A stretch of DNA of 64,000 nt from assembly GCA_016926695.1 (NCBI GenBank), contig JAFGOB010000005.1, positions 6,926 through 70,925 on the forward strand, given 5' to 3'. Origin of the DNA: Dehalococcoidales bacterium. GTDB lineage: Bacteria > Chloroflexota > Dehalococcoidia > Dehalococcoidales > UBA3254. Position 1 is the stretch's first letter. The number at the start of each line of letters is the position of its first letter. The position numbers were made by a program, and so were the translations under genes. The notes beneath the pieces were generated by a model. It had not been told where the DNA came from, did not search any database, and was given only the letters and a program-made list of their open reading frames with translations. Of this stretch, positions 25,983-35,392 are shown one piece after another.

Positions 25983-27059
25983 ATGGCTTATACAGTAACA
26001 CTTATTCCGGGAGACGGGATTGGCCCGGACGTTACAGCCGCCGCCAGGAAAGTACTGGAGGCCACGGGAATTGAATTCAACTGGGAAATAGCCGAGGCAG
26101 GCGCCAGTGTCATGGCGGCCCAGGGTACCCCTCTGCCGGAGTCGGTTATCGCTTCAATACGCAAGAACAAGGTTGCCCTGAAGGGACCGGTTACCACACC
26201 GGTTGGGACCGGATTTCGCAGCGTCAACGTTGCATTGCGCAAGACTCTGGACCTTTATGCCTGCCTGAGGCCCTGCAAGACCTATCCGGGAGTACCCTCC
26301 CTCTATCGGGACGTGAATATTACCGTGGTCAGGGAGAATACCGAGGACCTCTATGCCGGCATCGAATATGAGAAGGGTACCCCTGAAGCGGTCAGGCTTC
26401 TGAAATTTGTTACGGAAACGCGCGGGAAGGTCCGTGAAGACAGCGGTATCAGCCTGAAACTGATATCAGAGACCTGTACCAGGCGGATTGTTAAGTTCGC
26501 CTTCGAATATGCCCGGGCTAACAACCACCGCAAGGTGACGGCAGTTCATAAAGCCAATATAATGAAATTTTCGGACGGACTCTTCCTGTCGGTAGCCAGG
26601 GAGGTCGCCAGGAACTATCCTGATATTGAGTTCAACGATGTGATTGTCGATAATCTCTGCATGCAACTGGTGCGCAACCCGCGGCAGTTTGATGTGATGG
26701 TCCTTCCCAATCTCTACGGTGATATTGTATCCGATCTGTGCGCCGGGCTGGTGGGCGGACTTGGGGTTGCCCCAGGAGCGAATTTGGGGGAAGGTCTGGC
26801 CGTTTTTGAGCCTACTCACGGCAGTGCTCCCAAGTACGCCGGACAAAATAAGGTCAATCCCCTGGCCACCATCCTTTCGGGGATGCTGATGCTGCGGCAT
26901 TTGAAGGAGTTCGAGGCTTCGGAAAGGCTGGAAAACGCCGTTGCGTCCGTTATTGCTGAAGGCAAAGACCTGACCTATGACATGAAGGCGGACAGGTCAA
27001 CGGGTGCGGGCACTTCGCGGGTAACCGAGGCCATCATCGGGAAACTCAAGGAGGGATAG
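25983..27059 (+). CDS. NAD-type isocitrate/isopropylmalate dehydrogenase family enzyme (probable isocitrate dehydrogenase)
   Basis: A 358-residue beta-decarboxylating dehydrogenase. The N-terminus ITLIPGDGIGP-like segment, the substrate loop SVNVALRKTLDLYACLRP and the metal site NLYGDIVSDLCAGLVGG match the family. The S-x-N-x-x-LRK loop is the isocitrate-type pattern, unlike the E-x-x-LLxLRK of LeuB. Glycine-rich VFEPTHGSAPKYAGQ near the C-terminus binds the cofactor. It should oxidise isocitrate to 2-oxoglutarate, the product of the preceding aconitase-like pair. AGGAG lies about 10 bases before the ATG. Homoisocitrate is a possible alternative substrate. Confidence 0.85.
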   Translation: MAYTVTLIPGDGIGPDVTAAARKVLEATGIEFNWEIAEAGASVMAAQGTPLPESVIASIRKNKVALKGPVTTPVGTGFRSVNVALRKTLDLYACLRPCKTYPGVPSLYRDVNITVVRENTEDLYAGIEYEKGTPEAVRLLKFVTETRGKVREDSGISLKLISETCTRRIVKFAFEYARANNHRKVTAVHKANIMKFSDGLFLSVAREVARNYPDIEFNDVIVDNLCMQLVRNPRQFDVMVLPNLYGDIVSDLCAGLVGGLGVAPGANLGEGLAVFEPTHGSAPKYAGQNKVNPLATILSGMLMLRHLKEFEASERLENAVASVIAEGKDLTYDMKADRSTGAGTSRVTEAIIGKLKEG

Positions 27060-27108
27060 CAGGCCGGGTTGCTTCTCTCACACTGCGTCCGATCCAAATT
27101 CTGCGGTC

Positions 27109-28578
27109 CTATCTCAGGCCGCCGGCCTTGAGTACGTATTGGAAAAGCTCTTTGCTGAAATCAAAGGCGAGTTGCACATTTTCAAGCTCTAGCTCCACAT
27201 TGTTGTAATACTGGAGGATCAAAATATCCCCTTCTTCCATTTCCGGCAGTATACCGCCGAAGAAGAAACCCAGCATCTCAATTGAAGCGCAGTACCGCTG
27301 TACCGCGGGGTGAGAGAGCGGCATATCGATATAAATGCTTTCAATGCGCCTGACGCAGAGCTCCCTCAGGCGGAATTTGACCAGGTCTTCCAGGTCCTGC
27401 CCGTATTCTTTCACCATCAGTATAGCCTGACTGGCATCGGCCAGGACGGTAACATCCACCTGGGAACGTTCCGGGAGTTCAGGCATCTCACCGGCAGTGA
27501 GGAAATTTCGTTTCAGCCTGCCATGTTCGTAAATACGCCGCAATATCCCTGTATGGTGCGGCGGAAGATAAACATCGCGCAAAGGGCCTTCGTTCAATCT
27601 GGCATAAAAGAAAACGTCGGGACGGCGTTTGGGGACTTCTGCTTTCTGGATATTCTTGAAATACATAGTTGCCGGTACATCCCCCAGCAATATGCCTGTT
27701 TCAAAGGCGTCCCCGGAAATACCCACCAATTGAGAATAGGTATGCTCCGTAACCGCCTCGGCAAACTGCCCCAACATGCCGGTACTTTTACAGTAATTTC
27801 TCAGATAAGCTTCCATTTTCCTGAAGATTCCGCCTCCCCTGAATCTCGGATCAACGATTGCCTGACCGGCTTCACCGACCGGGGAATAGGGAGTTTCTTT
27901 GATTACCGAAACATGTCCGATTATTTCATCAGCAGGGTTTAGCGCTACCACAGAAACCATCAGACCGCTCTCAATCATTTCTCGAACTTTCTCGGGAAAG
28001 TATATCTGATCTGTGAAATAGGTATAGCCATAGCAGCGATAGACACACCTGGCCAGGTTAAAGGATTCTTCCGGTCTCATCAGCCGAATCGTGATATCCT
28101 TTTCTGCGATCGGTACCGGTTTCACCAGCATGACCGGCTGTGACTGCGCTTCCCTGATAAGATCGTCCGCTTTCTTATCAGGCAGGTTCTTAACGAGCTC
28201 AACTCTTTTGCCATTGCGGCCCAGGTTCAGGAAATGGACCTCGTCGGCAAAGGCTTTCATCAAAATTGTACCCAGGCCGGACAGGTGCCCAGCCTCCAGA
28301 TTCTTGTAGTTAAAAGGCAGACCGCGGTCCTCCACCGCGACTACAATCTGACCCGGCCGCCGCAATAGCGTAATATCGAAGTTGCCAGACTCGTCTTCAA
28401 AGGCATGTTCAATAACATTTACGCAGGCTTCCTCAACTACCAGTTCCAGCCGGTATGCATCCCTGTCATCCAGTCCCAGCTTACCAGCGGTCTCACGGAC
28501 CATGTTGATAATTCCTGGCAGAAGCTCCAATCTGGCCAGAAGGGTCAATCTGATAATTTGTTTTTCGGGTGTATTCAC
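27109..28578 (-). CDS. Anti-sigma-type HATPase domain fused to GNAT acetyltransferase domains
   Basis: About 489 residues. The first ~130 form an RsbW/SpoIIAB-like histidine-kinase ATPase: N-box LVVEEACVNVIEHAF, G1 VEDRGLPFN and a GLGTILMKAF lid helix. Residues ~160-310 form a GNAT-like domain (IRLMRPEESFNLARCVYRCYG, then DPRFRGGGIFRKMEAYL, the acetyl-CoA loop). A second GNAT-like fold is possible at the C-terminus. The start is taken as GTG at 28578, because GGAGG lies eight bases upstream; an in-frame ATG at 28644 lacks one. A switch protein in a partner-switching cascade with an acetyltransferase output is an inference; no sigma or anti-anti-sigma gene is adjacent. Confidence 0.78.
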   Translation of the reverse strand: MNTPEKQIIRLTLLARLELLPGIINMVRETAGKLGLDDRDAYRLELVVEEACVNVIEHAFEDESGNFDITLLRRPGQIVVAVEDRGLPFNYKNLEAGHLSGLGTILMKAFADEVHFLNLGRNGKRVELVKNLPDKKADDLIREAQSQPVMLVKPVPIAEKDITIRLMRPEESFNLARCVYRCYGYTYFTDQIYFPEKVREMIESGLMVSVVALNPADEIIGHVSVIKETPYSPVGEAGQAIVDPRFRGGGIFRKMEAYLRNYCKSTGMLGQFAEAVTEHTYSQLVGISGDAFETGILLGDVPATMYFKNIQKAEVPKRRPDVFFYARLNEGPLRDVYLPPHHTGILRRIYEHGRLKRNFLTAGEMPELPERSQVDVTVLADASQAILMVKEYGQDLEDLVKFRLRELCVRRIESIYIDMPLSHPAVQRYCASIEMLGFFFGGILPEMEEGDILILQYYNNVELELENVQLAFDFSKELFQYVLKAGGLR

Positions 28579-28654
28579 AGCATGCGCCTCCAGGGCTGGA
28601 TTATGATATTGATAACAATAACCCTGCCAGGTGCGGAAAGTCAATAATTTCTTT

Positions 28655-29761
28655 TCAATCCCCCATTAATCCGGCCAGGATGCGGTTGGAGACCAGCACA
28701 CAGGCCGGGGCCAGGCGGTACACAGCGCCGTCACGCCTCAGTGACCCTTCACCGGCCAGCCGGTCCAGGCGTGCGGCCAGCCCGAGTATATTTTCATCGC
28801 CGTATTTTTCAGCCAGATGGCTGATATTCAGCCCTTCCCTGAGAAGGCGCAGGCGTAAAATGGCCTCTTCGACGGCTTTTTCCTCTGCCTCCAGGACTTC
28901 CGTTTCCTCTATCTGTTGGCAGGGAGATGAAATGTATGCGTCCAGGTCGGCCCTGTTTTTGAAACGCTTCCCTTCAAGGTGTGAAGCAGCGGCAGGACCC
29001 AGTCCCAGGTATTCCCCTTCCCGCCAGTAATTGAGATTATGGAGACATTCATAGCCGGCCAGCGCGAAATTAGAGATCTCATAGTGGTAAAATCCGCGCT
29101 TTTCAAGCAAAGCGGAGGCATAATCATAAAGGTCCGCCTGATCGTCATCCGAAGGCAGGCCGGAGGGAGGGTTCAGGGCCAGCGGGGTATGCCGCTCCAG
29201 CGAAAGACAATAAATAGAAAGATGTGGGACCCCCAGGCCTGCCAGGGTCTCCAGTGTAACGGACAGCGACTGCTCATCCTGGCCCGGGAGGCCCAGGATC
29301 ACGTCCGCCGAAATGTTCTCGAACCCGGCCTGGCGAGCTTTCTCTATAGCCGTAACCGCCTGGTCAGCGGTATGGACCCTGCCGACGCTCTTCAGCTCGG
29401 CGTCGCAGAGCGACTGTACGCCGATCGAGATGCGGTTAAAGCCGAGAGACAAAGCCTTTTCCAGCAGGGGAGTCCCGGTGGATTCCGGATTGGCTTCCAG
29501 GGTAGACTCCGACAGATCCGAGAGCCGGAAGGCCTGTCTCAATCCGTCAATGAGCTGCTGTAGTCCCTCAGCGCCCAGCAGGCTGGGAGTACCTCCTCCC
29601 AGGTATAGTGAACTGAAGTCCAGCCCCCGGTAAGAGCAGGCTTCATGCAACACCGCCCGTATATACGTCCCCAGTGAGTCCAGCCGATGAGGCAGGGAAT
29701 AGAAGTCGCAGTAGCAGCACTTTCTCACGCAAAATGGGATGTGGACGTAGAGTCCCCGCAT
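28655..29761 (-). CDS. hemW: HemW-family radical SAM protein (heme chaperone, CPO-like)
   Basis: 368 residues beginning MRGLYVHIPFC. The radical-SAM cluster motif is CVRKCCYC (C-x3-C-x2-C), followed by DFYSL. LGGGTPSLLG and the SIGVQSLCDAELKSVGR strand are family signatures, and the C-terminal HemN domain is present. HemW proteins transfer heme; older names call them oxygen-independent coproporphyrinogen oxidase. The ATG overlaps the lepA stop in TGATG with GGAGGA just ahead, so translation is coupled. A longer in-frame extension to 29896 only overlaps lepA and is rejected. Confidence 0.9.
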   Translation of the reverse strand: MRGLYVHIPFCVRKCCYCDFYSLPHRLDSLGTYIRAVLHEACSYRGLDFSSLYLGGGTPSLLGAEGLQQLIDGLRQAFRLSDLSESTLEANPESTGTPLLEKALSLGFNRISIGVQSLCDAELKSVGRVHTADQAVTAIEKARQAGFENISADVILGLPGQDEQSLSVTLETLAGLGVPHLSIYCLSLERHTPLALNPPSGLPSDDDQADLYDYASALLEKRGFYHYEISNFALAGYECLHNLNYWREGEYLGLGPAAASHLEGKRFKNRADLDAYISSPCQQIEETEVLEAEEKAVEEAILRLRLLREGLNISHLAEKYGDENILGLAARLDRLAGEGSLRRDGAVYRLAPACVLVSNRILAGLMGD

Positions 29762-31551
29762 CAGTCCTCCATTTTGAGTAAAAGCAGGAAGGCTTCCTGC
29801 GGGACCTCGACGGTACCGACCATCTTCATACGTTTCTTGCCCTCTTTCTGCTTCTCCAGGAGCTTGCGTTTGCGGGTAATATCGCCGCCGTAGCATTTGG
29901 CCAGGACGTCCTTCCTTACCGGGGCGATATCCTCGCGGGCGACGATTTTGCCGTTGATGGAGGCCTGAAGTGGAATCGAGAACAACTGGCGGGGTATCAG
30001 TTTGCGCAGCTTGTGAATCAGGACCCTGGCCTTGCTGATGGCGCTGTCGCGGTCAGAGATATAGGAGAGCGCATCAACCGGGTTATCCTTGACCAGGATG
30101 TCCACTTTCACCAGGTGGCCCGGTTTATATCCTGTGAACTCGTAGTCCATGCTGGCATACCCGCGGCTGACGCTCTTGAGTTTGTCATAGTAGCCGGTAA
30201 TGATCTCGGAGAGAGGGAACTCATAGGTAAGCATAGCCCGCCGCTTGTCCGGGTGCTCCATATTGGAGAGGTGACCGCGGGTGGCCTCTGAAAGCTCCAT
30301 GACCGAGCCGATATGATCATTGGGAACAATGATCCTGGCCTGGATGATCGGCTCTTCAATGTGGTCGATATACTGGGGGTCAGGGAAGCGGGAGGGGTTA
30401 TCGATCATCAGCTCCTCTCCCTGGTTGGTCACCACTTTGTAAATAACCGAGGGCATGGTTGCGATCAGCTCCTGGCCGTATTCACGCTTAAGCCGCTCAA
30501 GGGTAATATCCATGTGCAGCATACCCAGGAATCCCAGCCGGTAGCCGTGGCCGAGGGCGGCGGAGGTCTCTTTCTCAAATATTATCGAGGAATCATTCAA
30601 CTGGAATTTTTCCAGGGCAACGGTCAGCTTGGGATAATCATTGGTGCTGATGGGATAAATTCCGCAGAAGACCATTGGCTGAGCCCGCCGGAAGCCGGGA
30701 ATGGCCGGGGTTTCCGGGTGGTCGGGCGAAATAATGGTATCGCCGACGTGGATGTCACCCACATCGCGGATAATCGCTCCCATATAGCCCACCTCGCCGG
30801 CGCTCAACTTATCGCAGGGAACCAGTTCCGGCGTAAAATAGCCCACCTCGTCCACATCGAAAGACTTGCCGGTGGACTTGAGTGTGATTTTCACACCTTT
30901 GAACAGCTCGCCGGAAAAGACACGGATGTGGGGGATCACCCCCCGGTAGGAATCATAATATGAATCGAAAATCAGGCATCTTAAAGGGGCCTCGTTGTCC
31001 GCTTTGGGCGGGGGAACGCGGCTGACCACGGATTCCAGCAGCTCCGGAACGCCGCTGCCGGTCTTACCCGAGACCAGCAGTGCGTCGGTAGCGGGCAGTC
31101 CCAGCATATCCTCGATCTGGACGCGGCAGTCATCCACCATGGCATTGGGCAGGTCTATCTTGTTGATAACGGGTATGATCTCCAGTCCCGCGTCGACAGC
31201 CAGGTAGGCATTGGCGATGGTCTGGGCCTCTACCCCCTGGGTGGCATCGACCAGCAGGATAGCCCCTTCACAGGCGTTGAGGCTGCGTGAGACCTCGTAG
31301 TTGAAATCGACATGGCCGGGTGTGTCGATCAGGTTAAGGATATAGTTCTCACCGTTGGCGGCTTTATAGGGAATCTTGACGGACTTGGCTTTAATGGTTA
31401 TACCCCGCTCACGTTCCAGGTCCATGCTGTCCAGGACCTGCTCGTTGTCCTTGGTATGCAGCACCCCGGTAAGCTCAAGGATACGGTCAGCCAGGGTCGA
31501 TTTGCCGTGGTCGATATGGGCGATAATACAAAAATTCCTGATATTCTTCAT
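29761..31551 (-). CDS. lepA: Translation elongation factor 4 (LepA)
   Basis: 596 residues, typical LepA length. G1 AHIDHGKST, G3 DTPGHVDF and G4 NKID identify the GTPase. The C-terminal LepA-specific domain ends GGDITRKRKLLEKQKEGKKRMK, the family hallmark that reaches the ribosomal A-site. It back-translocates or remodels stalled ribosomes. First gene of a lepA-hemW pair, an arrangement common in several bacterial phyla. Confidence 0.96.
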   Translation of the reverse strand: MKNIRNFCIIAHIDHGKSTLADRILELTGVLHTKDNEQVLDSMDLERERGITIKAKSVKIPYKAANGENYILNLIDTPGHVDFNYEVSRSLNACEGAILLVDATQGVEAQTIANAYLAVDAGLEIIPVINKIDLPNAMVDDCRVQIEDMLGLPATDALLVSGKTGSGVPELLESVVSRVPPPKADNEAPLRCLIFDSYYDSYRGVIPHIRVFSGELFKGVKITLKSTGKSFDVDEVGYFTPELVPCDKLSAGEVGYMGAIIRDVGDIHVGDTIISPDHPETPAIPGFRRAQPMVFCGIYPISTNDYPKLTVALEKFQLNDSSIIFEKETSAALGHGYRLGFLGMLHMDITLERLKREYGQELIATMPSVIYKVVTNQGEELMIDNPSRFPDPQYIDHIEEPIIQARIIVPNDHIGSVMELSEATRGHLSNMEHPDKRRAMLTYEFPLSEIITGYYDKLKSVSRGYASMDYEFTGYKPGHLVKVDILVKDNPVDALSYISDRDSAISKARVLIHKLRKLIPRQLFSIPLQASINGKIVAREDIAPVRKDVLAKCYGGDITRKRKLLEKQKEGKKRMKMVGTVEVPQEAFLLLLKMED

Positions 31552-31748
31552 TACAGTTGAATATTAGCATGAGCACCCGCCGCAAGCAAGGAGGTAGGAG
31601 AAACGACTGGCTGTCAGGAATAAAAATACTTATTCATTAATCAAACCAACAAGTAATGCCTTACCTTGTTTGCAAATTATTAGCTGAATAGATTAAAATC
31701 CTTGGTATCTATAAACAGTCAGTGATAAGTTTGGGTAAAGAGAAGACT

Positions 31749-32750
31749 ATGCCTAAAAATTTATTATATGAAATATGCAACTTACCAGTTCAGATATGTG
31801 ATACTTATAGCCCCAATTCAAATATTGTACTCCATTGTGGATTGACACAGGATTTTTTACAGTCTCTTCCTGAAAGTTCAATAGATCTAATCATTACATC
31901 ACCCCCGTATAATCTAGGTAAAGAATACGAAACAAAAACTTCTATTGAAGAATATTTAGAGACACAAAGAAATGTTTTAGTTCAATTAGTCAGAGTGCTC
32001 AAAAATACCGGGAGTATTTGCTGGCAAGTCGGTAACTATGTCTGTGATGGAGAATTATTTCCACTCGATATTTTTTACTATAAAATATTAAAGGAATTGG
32101 GACTAATTCTCCGTAATCGTATAATATGGCGTTTCGGACATGGATTGCACGCGTCTAAACGATTTTCAGGTAGATATGAGACTATTTTGTGGTTCACAAA
32201 AACGAATAGTTATTTATTCAACCTAAACGAGGTAAGGATTCCTGCTAAATATCCCGGTAAACTTCATTCAAAGGGACCAAACAAAGGCAAACCTTCTGGA
32301 AATCCAAAAGGTAAAAACCCTTCTGATGTTTGGGATATAATAGCGGAAGATTGGGAAAGCGGCGTTTGGGAGATACCTAACGTAAAAGCCAAACATTGCG
32401 AAAAAACCATCCATCCTTGTCAATTTCCTGTGGAGCTGGCTGAAAGATGTATCCTAGCTTTAACAATTGAAGGTTCTTCAGTATTCGATCCATATGCTGG
32501 AGTAGGTTCATCACTGATTGCTGCTATCAAACACAACCGTCAAGCTATAGGAAGTGAAAAAGAAAGAAAATACGTAGATATTGCACAAAAGCGTATTGAA
32601 AATTTGTTCTCAGGCAATTTGCCAATAAGGTCTCTAGGAAAACCTTTACATCAACCTCAAAAGGCAGAAAAGGTGTCTCAAGTTCCAATTGATTGGATTC
32701 GTGATAAAGAAACAATCTATTATGGAAATATTAATGATATAAACGTTTAA
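31749..32750 (+). CDS. Beta-class site-specific DNA methyltransferase (N4-cytosine or N6-adenine)
   Basis: 333 residues. Catalytic motif IV SPPY (about 51-54, in IITSPPYNLGKEYE) precedes the SAM-binding motif FDPYAGVGSS (about 245-254), the permuted order of the beta class. SPPY is most common in N4-cytosine enzymes, and some N6-adenine enzymes also carry it. The gene is clearly richer in A and T than lepA upstream, suggesting transfer. The ATG at 31749 is chosen; an in-frame GTG at 31722 has no ribosome-binding site. It is followed by a GHKL ATPase and a third unknown gene, with which it likely forms a restriction-modification-type island. Confidence 0.87.
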   Translation: MPKNLLYEICNLPVQICDTYSPNSNIVLHCGLTQDFLQSLPESSIDLIITSPPYNLGKEYETKTSIEEYLETQRNVLVQLVRVLKNTGSICWQVGNYVCDGELFPLDIFYYKILKELGLILRNRIIWRFGHGLHASKRFSGRYETILWFTKTNSYLFNLNEVRIPAKYPGKLHSKGPNKGKPSGNPKGKNPSDVWDIIAEDWESGVWEIPNVKAKHCEKTIHPCQFPVELAERCILALTIEGSSVFDPYAGVGSSLIAAIKHNRQAIGSEKERKYVDIAQKRIENLFSGNLPIRSLGKPLHQPQKAEKVSQVPIDWIRDKETIYYGNINDINV

Positions 32751-32821
32751 CTGTATCAAAAGTAATACGATATGCATTAATATACATCATATTTTATATT
32801 TACTGAATAATCGGAGTAAAT

Positions 32822-34315
32822 ATGCCTGAAGAAAATTCTTTTAGTGGTGAGATACGCGTTTCATCGAGAATTGTTGATTATTTAAGTTCTGGGTTATATC
32901 ATTCACCTGCTGCATGTTTGAAAGAGCTAATTAACAATTCGTTCGACGCCGACGCTAAACGGGTTGATGTTTTCGTCAAGCCTGATGCTGATAGAATAAT
33001 AATCGAAGATGACGGAGAAGGGATCAATCGCGACGTCTTTGTGAAGCATTTTAGTCGAATTAGCGAATCACATAAAAGGGATGATTCAGATTATACCCGT
33101 TCTGGTCGTCCTAAAATTGGAAAAATAGGAATTGGTTTTATTGCTGCAAACGAAATATGTGATGTTATGGAAATCGAATCCACCCAGAAAGGAAGCCCGG
33201 ACCTTCTAGAAGTAACTATAAATTTTGATCTAATGCGGCAAGACATTTCAAATCGTAAGCGAACAGAAAATGAGTTTGCCAAAGCAGATTATGAAGGTAC
33301 CGTCAGTCAAACGGATATTGACTCCCATTATACTAGAGTGTTTCTTAAAAGAGTCAGGGGTGAAGCTAAATCGATTCTCTCAGGTGTTGGAGCAAGCCAA
33401 TATTCTTCTGGAAAGAGGAACCTTTATGGCTTAAAACCTGAATCAGAATTTAAAGAACTTAAGGATGAAAAATTAAAGACATGGTCTGAATTCAATGAGT
33501 ATTCTAAAAACCGACTTGAGGTGGCTCTTAATGTCCCTGTAAGGTATCATAACGGCTGGGTACCACAATACCTGAAGTCGTCAGTTGCTAGTATTGAACA
33601 ACATGTCGAGGAACTTAACTTTTCAGTGTTTTTTGACGGTAGTGAAATTAGGAAACCAATAGTATATAACCCTGTTGGAAAAGCTTTGATAAGTCCATTT
33701 GATTTCAATGGAGAACATGTATCAGCAAACGGATACTTTTATGCCCAACATGGATCACTTAAACCAGAGGAATTACATGGAATATTGATCCGTATACGAA
33801 ATTCTGCAGTAGGAGAATTCGATCCTAGTTTTCTAGGATTTTCTCTGACACAAGGATCTCTTTTTCAAAATTGGATATCTGCTGAAATTTCAGCAGATGA
33901 TCGTTTAGAAGAGGCATTAAATATAGATCGCAGAACTCTACGAATTGCACATCCTGCTTATATGGAATTACAGAAAGCTATTCATACTCATCTTGAAAAA
34001 TTGATCAAACGAATTCGAAGTGAAATTTATATAACGGGAAGTAACGAAAGGAAAATCACCAGAGCAACCAAAGTACAACAAGACATAATGAAAGTAGCAA
34101 ATGAGGAGATGATAAAAGTTTCCTCCATTGCTGCCAAACAAGTAAACACCGCTTGGTCTAATATTGGAAATGATCAATATACCCAAAGGAAGATCTTATA
34201 CAAATATTCAGTGAATGAAGTATATGACATAGTAATAGAAATAGCTAAAGAACTATTATCACCGACACAATTTGATGAATTTATCAGTAAATTAACTAAA
34301 CGGCTTAAAGGTTGA
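32822..34315 (+). CDS. GHKL (Hsp90/MutL/MORC-like) ATPase of the methyltransferase island
   Basis: 497 residues. A full GHKL ATP-binding fold lies at the N-terminus: N-box KELINNSFDADA (34-45), G1 EDDGEGI (62-68), G2 KIGKIGIGF (98-106). The region after it looks like an S5-type transducer domain, and the C-terminus is helical and charged. MutL/MORC-like ATPases next to DNA methylases have been described as parts of restriction-modification systems. No nuclease motif is evident here, so cutting, if any, must come from the neighbour or from a cryptic domain. CGGAG supports the start. AT-rich like its neighbours. Confidence 0.8.
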   Translation: MPEENSFSGEIRVSSRIVDYLSSGLYHSPAACLKELINNSFDADAKRVDVFVKPDADRIIIEDDGEGINRDVFVKHFSRISESHKRDDSDYTRSGRPKIGKIGIGFIAANEICDVMEIESTQKGSPDLLEVTINFDLMRQDISNRKRTENEFAKADYEGTVSQTDIDSHYTRVFLKRVRGEAKSILSGVGASQYSSGKRNLYGLKPESEFKELKDEKLKTWSEFNEYSKNRLEVALNVPVRYHNGWVPQYLKSSVASIEQHVEELNFSVFFDGSEIRKPIVYNPVGKALISPFDFNGEHVSANGYFYAQHGSLKPEELHGILIRIRNSAVGEFDPSFLGFSLTQGSLFQNWISAEISADDRLEEALNIDRRTLRIAHPAYMELQKAIHTHLEKLIKRIRSEIYITGSNERKITRATKVQQDIMKVANEEMIKVSSIAAKQVNTAWSNIGNDQYTQRKILYKYSVNEVYDIVIEIAKELLSPTQFDEFISKLTKRLKG

Positions 34316-34317
34316 AA

Positions 34318-35298
34318 ATGCATATTAGACCAGTCGATATAGCTATGTCAGAGGACCGACCTGAGAAACAGTTGGTTAGAGGATTATGGGTAGAAGAGGT
34401 GAAATCTATCGCTAAAAAAAACCCTGATAGCGAAGTACCCTGGTATCTTACATTAAGTGGAGCAGAAGGACGGGACATCCAGTTAATAATCGATCAGGGA
34501 CTTATTCAACTAACTGAAGTCAATAGTATTTCAGATGTTCACCAAGGGAAAATAGTTGCTGTTGAAAGAAACAATCAGGCTATTTTACAATTACAAAAAA
34601 GATTTATCGGGCTCCGAATAAAAGAAGTTAATTTTAGTGAATTGATACGAAATGATAGCAATTTCACTTGGCCACAGGGAGAAGATATTAAATGTTGTTG
34701 TGCCCATATAATCAATCTTGATTTGAATACATCCTTAATGGCCAGACAAGAGAATGAGCGAATAATCTTTCCTGTTGTCGAATGGATAAAAAAATTGTGC
34801 ACTATCCGCACTCCGAAATTCAAGAAATGGGTACTATGCCTGACTCTGCATGCACAGATAGACTGGTCTGATGAAATAAGTGAATATATGAGCTCATTTT
34901 TATCGGAAAATATTGGACGTGAGCCAGTTTTTGCGAATTACTGCAAACGCCTTTTTGGCGAAGAATTGTATTCATACTTAAGTCAAGGAGTACAAACAGA
35001 TTTCAAACAATTCAATCGTACAGATCAACAAAAACTAATAATGGTTATAGTTCCAAAAATGATTTCCCGTTTGGTCCATAATGATGGATGGCAAGTTCAC
35101 ACACAGAATAATTTATGCTATGGTTCAGAAGGACATGCCCCGATGGCAACATGGATATTTGAATTTACATGGAACGAGAAATTTAGCGCAACTCCAGATG
35201 CCATTTATCGCTCGGCCCTTCGTGACATTTTTTCAGCCATTGGCACTATTACACAACAAGGCGAGATAGAGACATCCTCAATTTGGGCATGTAGTTAA
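34318..35298 (+). CDS. Unknown protein with Rossmann-like motifs in the methyltransferase island
   Basis: 326 residues. I do not recognise a family by name. The stretch YLTLSGAEGRDIQLII (motif I-like), KIVAVERNNQAI (motif II-like) and HIINLDLN (motif IV-like) suggests a class I SAM-methyltransferase fold, possibly degenerate. The C-terminal half (FKKWVLCLTLHAQIDWSDEI, then PMATWIFEFTW) has no match I know. The ATG at 34318 follows the GHKL stop by two bases with AAAGG six bases ahead, so the two genes are coupled. It may supply the effector or the recognition function of the system. Confidence 0.7.
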   Translation: MHIRPVDIAMSEDRPEKQLVRGLWVEEVKSIAKKNPDSEVPWYLTLSGAEGRDIQLIIDQGLIQLTEVNSISDVHQGKIVAVERNNQAILQLQKRFIGLRIKEVNFSELIRNDSNFTWPQGEDIKCCCAHIINLDLNTSLMARQENERIIFPVVEWIKKLCTIRTPKFKKWVLCLTLHAQIDWSDEISEYMSSFLSENIGREPVFANYCKRLFGEELYSYLSQGVQTDFKQFNRTDQQKLIMVIVPKMISRLVHNDGWQVHTQNNLCYGSEGHAPMATWIFEFTWNEKFSATPDAIYRSALRDIFSAIGTITQQGEIETSSIWACS

Positions 35299-35392
35299 TT
35301 GAACATTGAATTCACTCTTATTCATAAAAATATATTCTGTTTGTTTATATAACTAACTAAATATAATTTATTTAGTATAATTGCTTTTTTCG

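Noticed and set aside
29762..29896. Upstream extension of HemW
   Set aside because: It overlaps the lepA 3' end and has no HemW homology; the TGATG overlap with GGAGGA marks the real start.
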